In this document: positions 26,010 to 34,813 of the stretch, in pieces
Layout of the letters: each line of letters opens with the position of its first letter
How positions within the stretch are numbered: position 1 is the stretch's first letter
Source: Robertmurraya sp.
GTDB taxonomy: Bacteria; Bacillota; Bacilli; Bacillales; Cytobacillaceae
DNA length: 50,740 nt
NCBI GenBank assembly: GCA_025451895.1
Contig: JANWJP010000095.1
Span: forward strand, 1 to 50,740
Direction: 5' to 3'
The notes under the pieces: generated by a model
The model's database searches: none
Told to the model about the DNA's origin: nothing
Seen by the model: only the letters and a program-made list of their open reading frames with translations
Program-made: the position numbers and the translations under genes

Positions 26010-27627
26010 GAGCCTCTGCCTCCTGACGCAAACCAAGCGAAATCCGATAAATAGCCTCCATCATTTGCAGCTGCTTCGCTGTTTCGCCGGTTGCAACCAC
26101 ACCCATGCCTTTCTTTCTTTCCATTACGGAATGATAAAGTTCCCGGCTGGCCTCTTTAGCTGAAGTGATTCCTTTTTCCACTGCCACCGCCGCCATCCGG
26201 AAATTACAGAACGTACCCTGGCACGGACCCATTCCTAGACGGGTTCTGCGCCGAATTCCTTCTATGTTAAATCCCTCATTTTCCGGGATTACAGACTCTG
26301 CTTCTGCCCACGTAACCTGTTCGCATTCACAAATTGGCGTATTCACTTTTTCCTTTTTCATTGTCTCTTCAATTGATTTTGCCCTCAGACCGGCCCATTG
26401 CCTGATCTTATTTTTTGCCGCCGGAGCCATATCCACTGTTTTGAAAAATTCTTTCGCATCCCTGTGGGGCACCACTTCCTCATGGGTCGTGCATTTGGCC
26501 GAAACACCCAGTTTTTCACACACTAAATCGACTGTTTTTTCCGCCATATAGCGAAAGGTAGTCAATTTTCCGCCTGTAATTGTAATAAACCCTTCTAATC
26601 CGTCGCGGTTTTGATGGTCCAGAAGCGCCATCCCTCTCGTTACATTCCGGCCTGAAGGATCATCAGCCCCATTTTCCTGATAAAGAGGACGGTTTCCGGA
26701 AAACGCCCTAATCAATCTCATTTCGAATATTTTCGGGACGAGAGGCATTCCTTCACGAAGCATCCCAATCATTTCCTGTCTGTCCAAAGAAGTATCATCC
26801 GGGTCATCTGTGTTAATACCGGTAGTTCCGAAGAGGGTCACATTACGGGTGGGAATAAATGCTTCCGCATCTCCGGGTTTGCGGAGACGGAAAATGCCGT
26901 GCTTGTTAAAACGATGGGCAAAAATAACAAGCATTCCCCGGTTATTGATCATATGAAGAGGAACCTCAGCAAGGCTTGCCACTTGACCGGACCAGGGGCC
27001 TGCGGAGTTAACGACCATTTTGGCGCGAATTTCAATCTCCTCTCCCGTAATACTGTTTTGAACAACAGCGCCTGTCACTCTGTTTTGAGATTTTAATATT
27101 TTTACAGCTTTGTGATAGGTTAACACTTTGGCTCCGCGGGAAACGGCATCAGCAACAATATCCACTACCATGACAAAGGGATCTAATGCACCGTCCGGTG
27201 TCAAAAAAGCCGCCTCGATATCCTTGCTTAAAAAAGGCTCCATTTCTAAAGCCTTTGCAACAGGAATTTCTTCAACAGGGATGCCGACTTTCCTATTGGC
27301 TTCAACCCACAGTTTCACATAATCATCATCATCCCCGGGAACCTTGACATACAATCCTCCCGTTTCATCAATAGCACCTGGAAGAGTCTTTTTTAAAATT
27401 AAGTTTTCATGATAGCTCTCGATAGCCGCATCTTCATCTCTGACGACATACCGGCATCCGGAGTGAAGCAATCCGTGATTCCTTGTAGAAGTTCCTGATC
27501 CGAGGTCCCCCCTCTCCACCAAAACTGCTTTTACTCCCCGCGCCGCGAGGTCACGCAATACACCGGCGCCTGTCATTCCTCCGCCGATCACAATCACATC
27601 TGTTTCTATTAGTTTAGTCAATTTCAT
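26002..27627 (-). CDS. glpA: Anaerobic glycerol-3-phosphate dehydrogenase subunit A
   Basis: 541 residues. It oxidises sn-glycerol-3-phosphate to dihydroxyacetone phosphate. The Rossmann FAD loop is 'DVIVIGGGMTGAGVLRDLAA', and the G3P-dehydrogenase block is 'RNHGLLHSGCRYV'. What separates it from aerobic GlpD is the C-terminal BFD-like [2Fe-2S] domain, with C433, C435, C469 and C474 ('ICECEQ' and 'GPCQGTFC'). The ATG at 27627 follows CAGGAGTGA. It is the first gene of glpABC. Finding this three-subunit enzyme in a Bacillus-type chromosome, where GlpD is usual, is notable. Confidence 0.94.
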   Translation of the reverse strand: MKLTKLIETDVIVIGGGMTGAGVLRDLAARGVKAVLVERGDLGSGTSTRNHGLLHSGCRYVVRDEDAAIESYHENLILKKTLPGAIDETGGLYVKVPGDDDDYVKLWVEANRKVGIPVEEIPVAKALEMEPFLSKDIEAAFLTPDGALDPFVMVVDIVADAVSRGAKVLTYHKAVKILKSQNRVTGAVVQNSITGEEIEIRAKMVVNSAGPWSGQVASLAEVPLHMINNRGMLVIFAHRFNKHGIFRLRKPGDAEAFIPTRNVTLFGTTGINTDDPDDTSLDRQEMIGMLREGMPLVPKIFEMRLIRAFSGNRPLYQENGADDPSGRNVTRGMALLDHQNRDGLEGFITITGGKLTTFRYMAEKTVDLVCEKLGVSAKCTTHEEVVPHRDAKEFFKTVDMAPAAKNKIRQWAGLRAKSIEETMKKEKVNTPICECEQVTWAEAESVIPENEGFNIEGIRRRTRLGMGPCQGTFCNFRMAAVAVEKGITSAKEASRELYHSVMERKKGMGVVATGETAKQLQMMEAIYRISLGLRQEAEAHV

Positions 27628-27820
27628 TCACTCCTGTTTATGCTGACATTTTCGGTTTGTAAATAAGTTAAAAAGCTGAAAGGAGTGGTTTTAAAACCAT
27701 ACCCGCAAAAAGCCGGGTTACCCGGGTAATTTCATCTTTTTTCAAAATCAGATCTACAATCAAAAGCGGTTAAAAATTACTGTTTAAAGATTATTGGACT
27801 ACATAATAAAAAGTTAAAAG

Positions 27821-27858
27821 AGAAGTTGACTCTAAAAACCGCATCGAGTCACCCTTCT
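27821..27858 (-). terminator. Probable terminator of glpK
   Basis: AGAAGTTGACTC (27821-27832) pairs with GAGTCACCCTTCT (27846-27858) with an internal bulge. Leftward, it is followed by CTTTTAACTTTTTATT. Confidence 0.55.
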
Positions 27859-27884
27859 CTTCCTGTCAAAATCCCGCTTGAAAA

Positions 27885-29381
27885 TTATTTCGAGGGATCT
27901 AACCAGCCTTTAGCAAATTCAACCGCTCGTTTCCACCCTGCATAGAGTTCTTCGCGTTTCTTGGGATCCATATTTGGATAGTAGCGCTTGTCACATTTCC
28001 AAATCGCTTTTAATTCATCGGTGCTCTTCCAGATACCGACTCCAAGTCCCGCCATATAAGCAGCTCCGAGGGAAGTCGTCTCAATATCTGCAGGTCTTTC
28101 AACAATACAGTCCAGTATATCCGCCTGGAATTGCATTAAATAATCATTCACGGTGGCTCCGCCGTCTACCTTTAAAACACGCAGTTTTTTGCCCGATTCT
28201 CTTTCCATCTCCTCAATCAGATCCCTTGTTTGATAGGCTATTGATTCAAGAGTTGCTCTGGCAATATGCGCTTCTGTCACTCCGGCTGTCAGGCCAATAA
28301 TCATTCCTCTTGCATACATATCCCAATGCGGCGCAGCAAGCCCTTGGAAAGCAGGTACAAAATAGACTCCAAGTGTATCATCGACACTTTTTGCAAGAGT
28401 TTCAGTTTCTGCAGAACTTTTTACAATTTTGATTCCATCCCTTAACCATTGAACTGCGGAACCGGTCGTAAGAATGCTGGCTCCCATACAGTAAGAAATT
28501 TCCCCGTCCATATGCCATGCCAATGAAAGAAGGCCTTTCTCAGATTTAATCGGTTCCTTGCCGATATACATCATTGGCACGTTCGAAGTTCCATACGTAT
28601 TTTTGGCGTCGCCTTCATCAAAACAGGCCTGTCCAAATAATGCGGCATGCTGATCTCCGGCAATTCCCGTAATCGGAATCTCAGCACCAAACAAGGATGG
28701 ATCTGTATAACCAAATAAACCTATCGAAGATTTTACCTCCGGAAAGATCTGCTTCGGAAGACCTGCATAACCCAACAGTTCATCATCCCACTCACCGGTT
28801 TTGACATTGAAAAGCAATGTCCGGGATGCATTCGAGTAATCCGTCGCATGAACCTTTCCCTTTGTTAAATTCCATAACAGCCAAGTGTCAACGGTTCCAA
28901 AAATAACTTCACCGCTTTCAGCCTTCTCTTTTACTCCGTCAACATTGTCAAGTATCCAGCGGATCTTTGATGCGGAGTAAGTCGGGTCGATAACCAGACC
29001 GGTTTTCTCATTAAAAACATCTGAATAACCGGCATCAATAAGCTCTTTACAAAAATCTGTTCCCCTTCTGCAACCCCAAACAATAGAGTTATAGACCGGT
29101 TGGCCGGTATTCTTTTCCCAAATCGTTGTCGTCTCACGCTGGTTTGTGATACCCAGGGCTGAAATATCCTTCCCTTCAAGCCCTGCCTTTTCAAGTACCT
29201 CGCGGGCAGTTGACAGAACAGAATCCCATATTTCCAAAGGATTGTGTTCAAACCAGCCCGGCTTTGGATAGTACTGCTTAAATTCCTTTTGTGAAATAGC
29301 AATTTTCTCTCCCGAGTCATTGTAAACAGTAGCCCTTGAACTTGTTGTACCTTGGTCTAATACTAGAATATAGCGTGTCAT
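27885..29381 (-). CDS. glpK: Glycerol kinase
   Basis: 498 residues, the normal length. It phosphorylates glycerol to glycerol-3-phosphate in the cytoplasm. FGGY-family blocks are clear: 'LVLDQGTTSSRATVYN', 'ITNQRETTTIWEK', 'GTVDTWLLWNLTKGKVHATD', 'TGIAGDQHAALFGQ' and 'KVDGGATVNDYLMQ'. It lies upstream of glpABC in the same direction, separated from it by 257 bases with a probable terminator. A cre-like site (29408-29426) lies in its promoter region, consistent with catabolite repression. No glpF facilitator is adjacent. Confidence 0.96.
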   Translation of the reverse strand: MTRYILVLDQGTTSSRATVYNDSGEKIAISQKEFKQYYPKPGWFEHNPLEIWDSVLSTAREVLEKAGLEGKDISALGITNQRETTTIWEKNTGQPVYNSIVWGCRRGTDFCKELIDAGYSDVFNEKTGLVIDPTYSASKIRWILDNVDGVKEKAESGEVIFGTVDTWLLWNLTKGKVHATDYSNASRTLLFNVKTGEWDDELLGYAGLPKQIFPEVKSSIGLFGYTDPSLFGAEIPITGIAGDQHAALFGQACFDEGDAKNTYGTSNVPMMYIGKEPIKSEKGLLSLAWHMDGEISYCMGASILTTGSAVQWLRDGIKIVKSSAETETLAKSVDDTLGVYFVPAFQGLAAPHWDMYARGMIIGLTAGVTEAHIARATLESIAYQTRDLIEEMERESGKKLRVLKVDGGATVNDYLMQFQADILDCIVERPADIETTSLGAAYMAGLGVGIWKSTDELKAIWKCDKRYYPNMDPKKREELYAGWKRAVEFAKGWLDPSK

Positions 29382-29407
29382 TTAATAGCACCTCAATCTC
29401 TCAATGG

Positions 29408-29426
29408 TAAAGTAAACGCTTTCTTA
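29408..29426 (-). promoter_or_regulatory. cre-like (CcpA) site upstream of glpK
   Basis: TAAAGTAAACGCTTTCTTA, nearly symmetrical around the central CG, 27 bases before the start codon. It is identical to the site at 22421-22439. Confidence 0.7.
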
Positions 29427-29533
29427 ATATAATTTTAGAATTGCAGACTAACTTTTGTCAATCAAATTTTGGTATTTTTTTATTTTTTTTCTTATTTTTT
29501 GCTTTTTGCTATTTATTTTTGTGTTTTCAACTT

Positions 29534-29548
29534 GTTTTCCGGGAAAAC
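29534..29548. promoter_or_regulatory. 15-bp palindrome in the glpK upstream region
   Basis: GTTTTCCGGGAAAAC, perfect around one central base, between the DUF1284 terminator and glpK. It could be an operator. The bound protein is unknown. Confidence 0.35.
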
Positions 29549-29569
29549 ATTGTTTTATCTCAAAACGAC

Positions 29570-29601
29570 AAAAAACCCGCCGGTGGACCGAACCCGGCGG
29601 G
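29570..29601 (-). terminator. Terminator of the DUF1284 gene
   Basis: Perfect 8-bp stem CCCGCCGG (29576-29583) / CCGGCGGG (29594-29601), followed leftward by TTTTTT. It separates this gene from glpK. Confidence 0.88.
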
Positions 29602-29638
29602 ACATTTTCAATCTATGATTCTTTTGTCAGTTTTTTGC

Positions 29639-30085
29639 CTAGGACTTGACGGGATATTTCCTTTTAGCATATTTTTCATTCAGTTTTGCTATTCCTTCCT
29701 TGCAAACATTAAACTTCAACCATGAACAATTAGAGCACAAATGATCCAAATCATCAGGGGTTATTTCTTTGGCAATAAGCTCAAGCAAATATGACTTGGG
29801 GTAGGCAGCACCTTCAATGAGGCCCAGATGTGAAATGACCCTTAAATCCATGATCAGAACATGTTCATTTGAACCCATGTCTGCCTCACATTTATTTTCG
29901 CCTTTATTCGGGCAATGCTGGCAGGCATCATCCAGTCCGGCAATCACTTGAACAGAGAAGTCTTTTTCCTCATCTCTTATTTTCTCCACAATTTTACTGA
30001 ATTCCTTGACAAAACCGGGACTGTACCCCATGCCTTGGAATCCCTGGACACATAACAAATGATGTCCCCGCAATACCATAGTCAT
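29639..30085 (-). CDS. DUF1284-family cysteine-rich protein
   Basis: 148 residues from the ATG at 30085, after GAGGGG. Family hallmarks are the start 'LRGHHLLCVQGFQGMGYS', 'DDACQHCPNKGENKCEAD' and 'LCSNCSWLKFNVCKEG'. The paired cysteines suggest an iron-sulfur or zinc site. The reaction is unknown. It is a single gene with its own terminator and sits ahead of glpK without obvious functional connection. No signal peptide is seen. Confidence 0.88.
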   Translation of the reverse strand: MTMVLRGHHLLCVQGFQGMGYSPGFVKEFSKIVEKIRDEEKDFSVQVIAGLDDACQHCPNKGENKCEADMGSNEHVLIMDLRVISHLGLIEGAAYPKSYLLELIAKEITPDDLDHLCSNCSWLKFNVCKEGIAKLNEKYAKRKYPVKS

Positions 30086-30212
30086 CAAAACCCCTCCTCT
30101 TAAAAAATTTAATGTCCCCCTGTTTCAATAAAAGCAGATCCGGAAGAAACTGTCTTTCAACTCCAACATATGATTTACTATTGCAGTCACAAAAACGGCG
30201 GGAGGTGCTCAA

Positions 30213-30707
30213 TTGATTCATACTGTTAAATATGGAGAAACATTATACCAAATTGCCAGGGATTACCGGACACCGATGATATCCATCATCCGGGCGAATC
30301 CAGGAATGAATCCCGACCGCATTTATCCGGGACAATCCCTTGTTATTCCGGGATTTCCCAACCCGGATTCAATTCCTTTCAGGATTGAAGTATCCATTAA
30401 TGAACGGGGGTTAAGACTTTTTAAAAACGGAGTCTTGCAAAAGCAATATCCCATTGGCGTCGGAAGAATACTTCATCATACACCTGTGGGGAATTTTATT
30501 ATAATTAACAAAGCACCAAACCCGGGCGGCCCGTACGGAACAATGTGGATGAGTCTTTCCAAAGAACATTACGGCATTCACGGCACGAATGATCCGGCTT
30601 CCATCGGCCGGGCGGTTTCCAGAGGCTGCATTCGAATGTACAACCGGGACGTGGAGGAATTGGCAAGCATAATCCCCATTGGGACGAGAGTATTAATCAG
30701 ACCATAA
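30213..30707 (+). CDS. LysM / YkuD-type L,D-transpeptidase
   Basis: 164 residues from a TTG at 30213 that follows GGGAGGTG. Residues 1-46 form a LysM peptidoglycan-binding module ('[15 protein letters not shown]', 'YPGQSLVIP'). Residues 55-164 form the YkuD domain with H123 ('GIHGTND') and the catalytic C139 ('[11 protein letters not shown]'). It cross-links or modifies peptidoglycan stem peptides. The size and lack of a signal peptide resemble B. subtilis YkuD, a sporulation-time protein, so a role in the spore wall is plausible. A hairpin follows the gene. Confidence 0.93.
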   Translation: MIHTVKYGETLYQIARDYRTPMISIIRANPGMNPDRIYPGQSLVIPGFPNPDSIPFRIEVSINERGLRLFKNGVLQKQYPIGVGRILHHTPVGNFIIINKAPNPGGPYGTMWMSLSKEHYGIHGTNDPASIGRAVSRGCIRMYNRDVEELASIIPIGTRVLIRP

Positions 30708-30724
30708 CATATCACACCTAAGCA

Positions 30725-30790
30725 GAGGCAGGCTGTAAATTTTCAAATACACAGAGGCATTGGCAAAAAAGCCTGCCTCAATTATTTTTT
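30725..30790 (+). terminator. Terminator of the L,D-transpeptidase gene
   Basis: GAGGCAGGC (30725-30733) and GCCTGCCTC (30771-30779) pair perfectly across a long 37-base loop, then AATTATTTTTTT. Confidence 0.65.
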
Positions 30791-30957
30791 TAAAGTCGCC
30801 CTTTCAGCATATATACGAAAAATCAGAAAAAACTTTCTGATTATATATTTCGACAAATATCCCTTATATCCTTCCTGCCGGATACAATACCGGACATAAA
30901 AATATACATTTCGCAATTTTGACAAAAAACACAGATGGCAAAATGCCCCTGAAAACA

Positions 30958-30987
30958 GCGGATGCTTGCGGTCTTCCAAGCATCCGC
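30958..30987. other. Strong stem-loop ahead of threonine ammonia-lyase
   Basis: Perfect 11-bp stem GCGGATGCTTG / CAAGCATCCGC with an 8-base loop, 85 bases before the start codon. It is followed by CCCCCTTTCCC rather than a T-run, so it is not a standard terminator. It could be an mRNA leader structure. Confidence 0.5.
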
Positions 30988-31071
30988 CCCCCTTTCCCGC
31001 ATAACCCTGGCTTCTTTGTAAAAGCTAATTTATAGCAGACCATTTACAACCCCGGCAAGGAGTGATATTCC

Positions 31072-32277
31072 ATGATCACAATCAAGGATATTATGCGTGC
31101 ACGCCAAAAAATGCAGGACGTTATAACATTGACACCGTTGGATCATTCCCGGACATTCAGCAATATGGCAAATAATGAAGTTTATTTTAAAATGGAGAAT
31201 TTCCAAAAAACAGGATCCTTTAAAGTCCGCGGTTCGTACAATAAGATTCACTCATTGAAAAAGGAAGAACTGGAAAAAGGCGTTATTGCCGCTTCCGCCG
31301 GAAATCATGCCCAGGGTGTCGCCTATGCCAGCTCCATGCTTGGGATTCCCTGCACAATCATCATGCCGACAGGCGCGCCGTTAAGCAAAATTGAAGCAAC
31401 AAAAGGATATGGTGCAAACGTCAAACTGCAGGGTGATCTTTTTGATGATGCCCTTGCCCATGCCCTTTCCCTCAAAAAGGAAACCGGCGCCGCGTTTATT
31501 CACCCCTTCGATGATGAGGAGGTTATTGCAGGACAGGGTACGATCGGTCTGGAAATACTTGAACAGCTTCCTGAAACTGAAGCTATTGTCTGTCCGGTCG
31601 GCGGCGGAGGATTAATTGCCGGTTTGGCCGCTGCTGTAAAAGAACTGCATCCTTCCATCCAAATATTCGGGGTTGAAGCAAAGGCCTGTCCAAGCATGGG
31701 AAAATCCCTCCTTGAAAAAAAGACAATAACTGTCGAATCCGAACCAACCATGGCTGACGGCATCGCTGTAAAAAAACCAGGCGATTTAACCTTTGAACTT
31801 GTACAAAAATATGTCGACGGGATGTTTGAAGTGGATGAAAAAGAAATTGCGCAAACGATGCTGCTTCTTCTGGAAAGAAGCAAAATGCTCGTTGAAGGCT
31901 CAGGGGCTGTTTCCCTGGCTTCTGTCTTATCGGACCGCTTTCCTGTCAAAAATAAAAAAACGGTCGCCATCATCAGCGGGGGGAATGTGGACATTAGTTT
32001 TATTTCAAGAATTATTGAAAGAGGCATGGTGGAAGCCGGGCGCTTCATGCATTTCGAAACCATCATCAAAGACAAACCCGGAAACCTGGAAAAAATCACG
32101 CAAATTATCGCAGAACAGAAAGGCAATATTCTTGATATTTCTTTAAGCCATATCGGGGATAAAATATATCCGAACTATGCGCAATTATCTCTATCCATTG
32201 AAACAAGAAACCGGGAGCATATCCAGGAAATTCTCCATGCCTTACACAGAAAAGGATACTCAACATATGTAGATTGA
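31072..32277 (+). CDS. Threonine ammonia-lyase with C-terminal ACT domain
   Basis: 401 residues. This PLP enzyme deaminates threonine (and serine) to 2-oxobutyrate. The cofactor lysine is K51 in 'KTGSFKVRGSYN', and the phosphate-binding glycine loop is 177-180 ('CPVGGGGLIAG'). The last ~75 residues form an ACT-like domain ('VEAGRFMHFETIIKDKPGN', 'QIIAEQKGNILDISL'). This short form with one ACT matches the catabolic TdcB/IlvA-like group rather than the long biosynthetic IlvA. The ATG at 31072 follows AAGGAGTG. The dicarboxylate/amino-acid symporter downstream could supply substrate. Confidence 0.93.
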   Translation: MITIKDIMRARQKMQDVITLTPLDHSRTFSNMANNEVYFKMENFQKTGSFKVRGSYNKIHSLKKEELEKGVIAASAGNHAQGVAYASSMLGIPCTIIMPTGAPLSKIEATKGYGANVKLQGDLFDDALAHALSLKKETGAAFIHPFDDEEVIAGQGTIGLEILEQLPETEAIVCPVGGGGLIAGLAAAVKELHPSIQIFGVEAKACPSMGKSLLEKKTITVESEPTMADGIAVKKPGDLTFELVQKYVDGMFEVDEKEIAQTMLLLLERSKMLVEGSGAVSLASVLSDRFPVKNKKTVAIISGGNVDISFISRIIERGMVEAGRFMHFETIIKDKPGNLEKITQIIAEQKGNILDISLSHIGDKIYPNYAQLSLSIETRNREHIQEILHALHRKGYSTYVD

Positions 32278-32354
32278 ATTTTTAAAATAAACAAAAACCC
32301 GTTCAACCTGCCCGGCAGTTCCTCCCGGAAAACCATGCGGACATAACTTTTCCT

Positions 32355-32362
32355 GATATAAT
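32355..32362 (+). promoter_or_regulatory. Extended -10 promoter of the UvrC-like gene
   Basis: TGATATAAT with TATAAT at 32357-32362. It overlaps an in-frame ATG at 32361, which decides that translation must begin further on, at 32400. The -35 is weak, as expected for an extended -10 promoter. Confidence 0.5.
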
Positions 32363-32399
32363 GAAGAAAGGAGACCTAACACAGAGAGGAATACAAAAA

Positions 32400-33503
32400 A
32401 TGAGCCTGAACGACAAAATAAAAAAACTTCCCTCCGCGCCGGGAGTTTATCTGATGAAGGATGCAACGGGAGGCATCATATATATCGGGAAATCCAAAAA
32501 CCTCAAAGCAAGGGTTCAATCTTATTTTCATTCTTCAAATCAGCATTCCCCAAAAACAAAAAAACTTGTCTCTCATCTAAAAGACTTTGAATATATCGTA
32601 ACAGATACCGAGATTGAAGCCTTATTGCTGGAATGCAAGCTGATAAAAAAATGGAAGCCTATATATAATCGCCTGCTGAAAAGACATCAGGCATATACAT
32701 ATATAGTCATTAACAAAGCACGGATACCGGGCCGTCTCGGAACAGCCTCCTCCATTTATGAAAATGACAATTGCCTTTATTTTGGCCCTTTTTCCAATAA
32801 ATACAAAGTCGAATCCGTCCTTCAATCTTTAAAAAGATTTTTAAAGATTGATTGTAATTCTCATTCGAGAAATTCTCCATGCTTAAATTATTCATTAAAC
32901 TTCTGTCTCGGCCACTGCTTCCAAAGCGAAAAAATGCCTGAGTATCATCATTCCATCGACAGAATTACAGATTTGTTCCTGGAAAAAGACACGGGCATTC
33001 TGAACGAAATGGAAGCGGAAATGAACCGGGCAGCTGAACTTTTCGATTTTAAAAAGGCGGCTGAACTGAGGGATACAATTGCATCCATCAGATCTTTATT
33101 AAGAAAAGAAAAAGTCGCCCAATTTACAAAAGATAATAAAAACATAGTCGTTATGGAAGCAATCGGTGCCGGCAACATAAAACTGTTTTTCATTCAACGG
33201 AACAAAATCATTTTTCATAAAAAAATCGAATTAACAGGTAAAGGCTCAGAAAATACGTTGCCGGACATGTTGGAAGATGTTCTGCATTATTTTCAAAATA
33301 GCTCTGAACCGCCTGGTTTAGTAAAAAAAGAAGAAATCGATCAATCACAAATTATTTACAGCTATCTGAAAAGCAACGCCTGCAACTTCGCACTCATCAA
33401 TGAACCATTGCTAAAACCGGAAAACCGGAAGAAACTTAAAAAGATTCTCGCAGACCTGCTGAACAAGGAAACTGTAAAGGCAAAACAACAATTCTCAAAT
33501 TAA
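32400..33503 (+). CDS. UvrC-like GIY-YIG nuclease without the C-terminal half
   Basis: 367 residues. The GIY-YIG domain is at the N-terminus ('APGVYLMKD', 'IIYIGKSKNLKARVQSYF', with R38). It continues with the UvrC-type 'YFGPFSNKYKVESVLQSL' and cysteine-rich 'SPCLNYSLNFCLGHC' stretch. A UVR motif follows at about 200-235 ('FDFKKAAELRDTIASI'). The RNase H-like nuclease and HhH domains of true UvrC (about 600 residues) are absent. It is therefore like Cho-type enzymes that cut only 3' of a lesion, or a UvrC relative of other function. A single-gene promoter and terminator flank it. Confidence 0.9.
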   Translation: MSLNDKIKKLPSAPGVYLMKDATGGIIYIGKSKNLKARVQSYFHSSNQHSPKTKKLVSHLKDFEYIVTDTEIEALLLECKLIKKWKPIYNRLLKRHQAYTYIVINKARIPGRLGTASSIYENDNCLYFGPFSNKYKVESVLQSLKRFLKIDCNSHSRNSPCLNYSLNFCLGHCFQSEKMPEYHHSIDRITDLFLEKDTGILNEMEAEMNRAAELFDFKKAAELRDTIASIRSLLRKEKVAQFTKDNKNIVVMEAIGAGNIKLFFIQRNKIIFHKKIELTGKGSENTLPDMLEDVLHYFQNSSEPPGLVKKEEIDQSQIIYSYLKSNACNFALINEPLLKPENRKKLKKILADLLNKETVKAKQQFSN

Positions 33504-33505
33504 AC

Positions 33506-33545
33506 AGCGGCTCCGCAGGTTTGCGAAGCCGTTTAAAACTTTTAT
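33506..33545. terminator. Bidirectional terminator
   Basis: CGGCTCCGC / GCGAAGCCG stem with one mismatch, with T-rich and A-rich flanks, between two convergent genes. Confidence 0.75.
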
Positions 33546-34813
33546 ACGGGATTTTTCTCTGCCTGCTGAAAAGCCTGCTGCAGCCAGTTCTTGCCCTCAA
33601 CGAGGCGGCTGACCATCATGGCGCACACAGTATTCCCTGTTGAATTAAGCAGTGTTGCCGGTGCGTCGATAATCGTGCTGATGACAGCAATGATCGGCAA
33701 TACCTCCGGCGGAAACCCAAACACAGTCAGGATCAGCATTTCACCGATTAATCCGCCGCTCGGGATAGCGCCCATAACTGCACCTACTAAAAAGGATACA
33801 CCAATAATTGCAAGAATACTTGACAGGCTTGTCATATCTTTTCCAAACAGACTGAATAAAAACACAATCTTGAGCACTCCGCCAAACACAGAACCGTCTT
33901 TATGGGTGTTTGCTCCAAGGGGAATGATTGTTTCAGCTATGTCCTTCGGAACGCCCATCTTTCTCACTGCCGCAAGATTAACAGGAATACAAGCGGCACT
34001 GGAACATGTTGCGATCGCCGTTACGGACGGAGTAATGGCATTTTTCCAAAATACCTTGATTCCCAATTTTCCCCCGGCAAAAAAAGCGTACAATGTAAAA
34101 AATACAAAATAATAAAGGACTGTTAGTACCAGATACAAAACAAACACACGGACATATCCGCCAAGAATTTGTGTTCCCAGTTCCCCGATAATGGCGGCAA
34201 AGTAACAACCGAGTCCGATGGGTGCATAATACATGACGAACTGAACGACTTTCATCATAATTGCCGTCCCGGAAGTGAGCACATCAGCGAACGGCTTTCC
34301 TTTTTCGCCTGTCATTGCTGCTGCCAGGCCAACCAAAAGCGAAAAGACAATTAATTGCAGCATATTACTTTTGGATAACAGCATCGAAAAGTCAGAAACG
34401 GTAAAAGTTTTCACAAGCTGGCCCAGCAAAGACAATTCTTCCAAATCAGCAGTTTCCTCAACTTCCGTCATCATTTGAGAAATGGTTGAAACGTCAGCAT
34501 CCTTTAATGGATCAACCATCAACGCTCCGGTAATTCCCAGCACAGCAGAAATTGCTGCCGTAATAAAAAAGATCACAAAGATATTCAGCATGATTTTCCC
34601 AAGCCTTCTCATCCCGCTGATATTAGCCACTGCTGAAGATATGCTGAAAAAGACAAGGGGGACGATAATCATAAACATCAAATTTAAAAATAAATCCCCG
34701 AAAGGTTTCACTACAGCTGCATCCGGCCCAAAGATGAAACCGGCAATTCCGCCAATTATAATTGCGCTTAACAGAATGATAGTAAAGCGATAATTGGATA
34801 ATACCTTATTCAT
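33542..34813 (-). CDS. Dicarboxylate/amino acid:cation symporter (DAACS family)
   Basis: 423 residues, about eight membrane helices plus two re-entrant loops. Family motifs are the serine-rich loop 'ATCSSAACIPVNLAAV', 'PLGANTHKDGSVFGG' and 'IDAPATLLNSTGNTVCAMMV'. These proteins import C4-dicarboxylates, glutamate/aspartate or serine/threonine with Na+ or H+. The ATG is at 34813. Given the adjacent threonine ammonia-lyase, serine/threonine uptake (SstT-like) is possible but not demonstrable here. Confidence 0.92.
   Translation of the reverse strand: MNKVLSNYRFTIILLSAIIIGGIAGFIFGPDAAVVKPFGDLFLNLMFMIIVPLVFFSISSAVANISGMRRLGKIMLNIFVIFFITAAISAVLGITGALMVDPLKDADVSTISQMMTEVEETADLEELSLLGQLVKTFTVSDFSMLLSKSNMLQLIVFSLLVGLAAAMTGEKGKPFADVLTSGTAIMMKVVQFVMYYAPIGLGCYFAAIIGELGTQILGGYVRVFVLYLVLTVLYYFVFFTLYAFFAGGKLGIKVFWKNAITPSVTAIATCSSAACIPVNLAAVRKMGVPKDIAETIIPLGANTHKDGSVFGGVLKIVFLFSLFGKDMTSLSSILAIIGVSFLVGAVMGAIPSGGLIGEMLILTVFGFPPEVLPIIAVISTIIDAPATLLNSTGNTVCAMMVSRLVEGKNWLQQAFQQAEKNPV

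Noticed and set aside
31500-32126. 208-codon frame opposite the threonine ammonia-lyase
   Set aside because: Antisense shadow with Ser/Pro-rich composition. The sense gene is clear.
33591-34112. 173-codon frame opposite the DAACS symporter
   Set aside because: Antisense shadow of a membrane protein gene.
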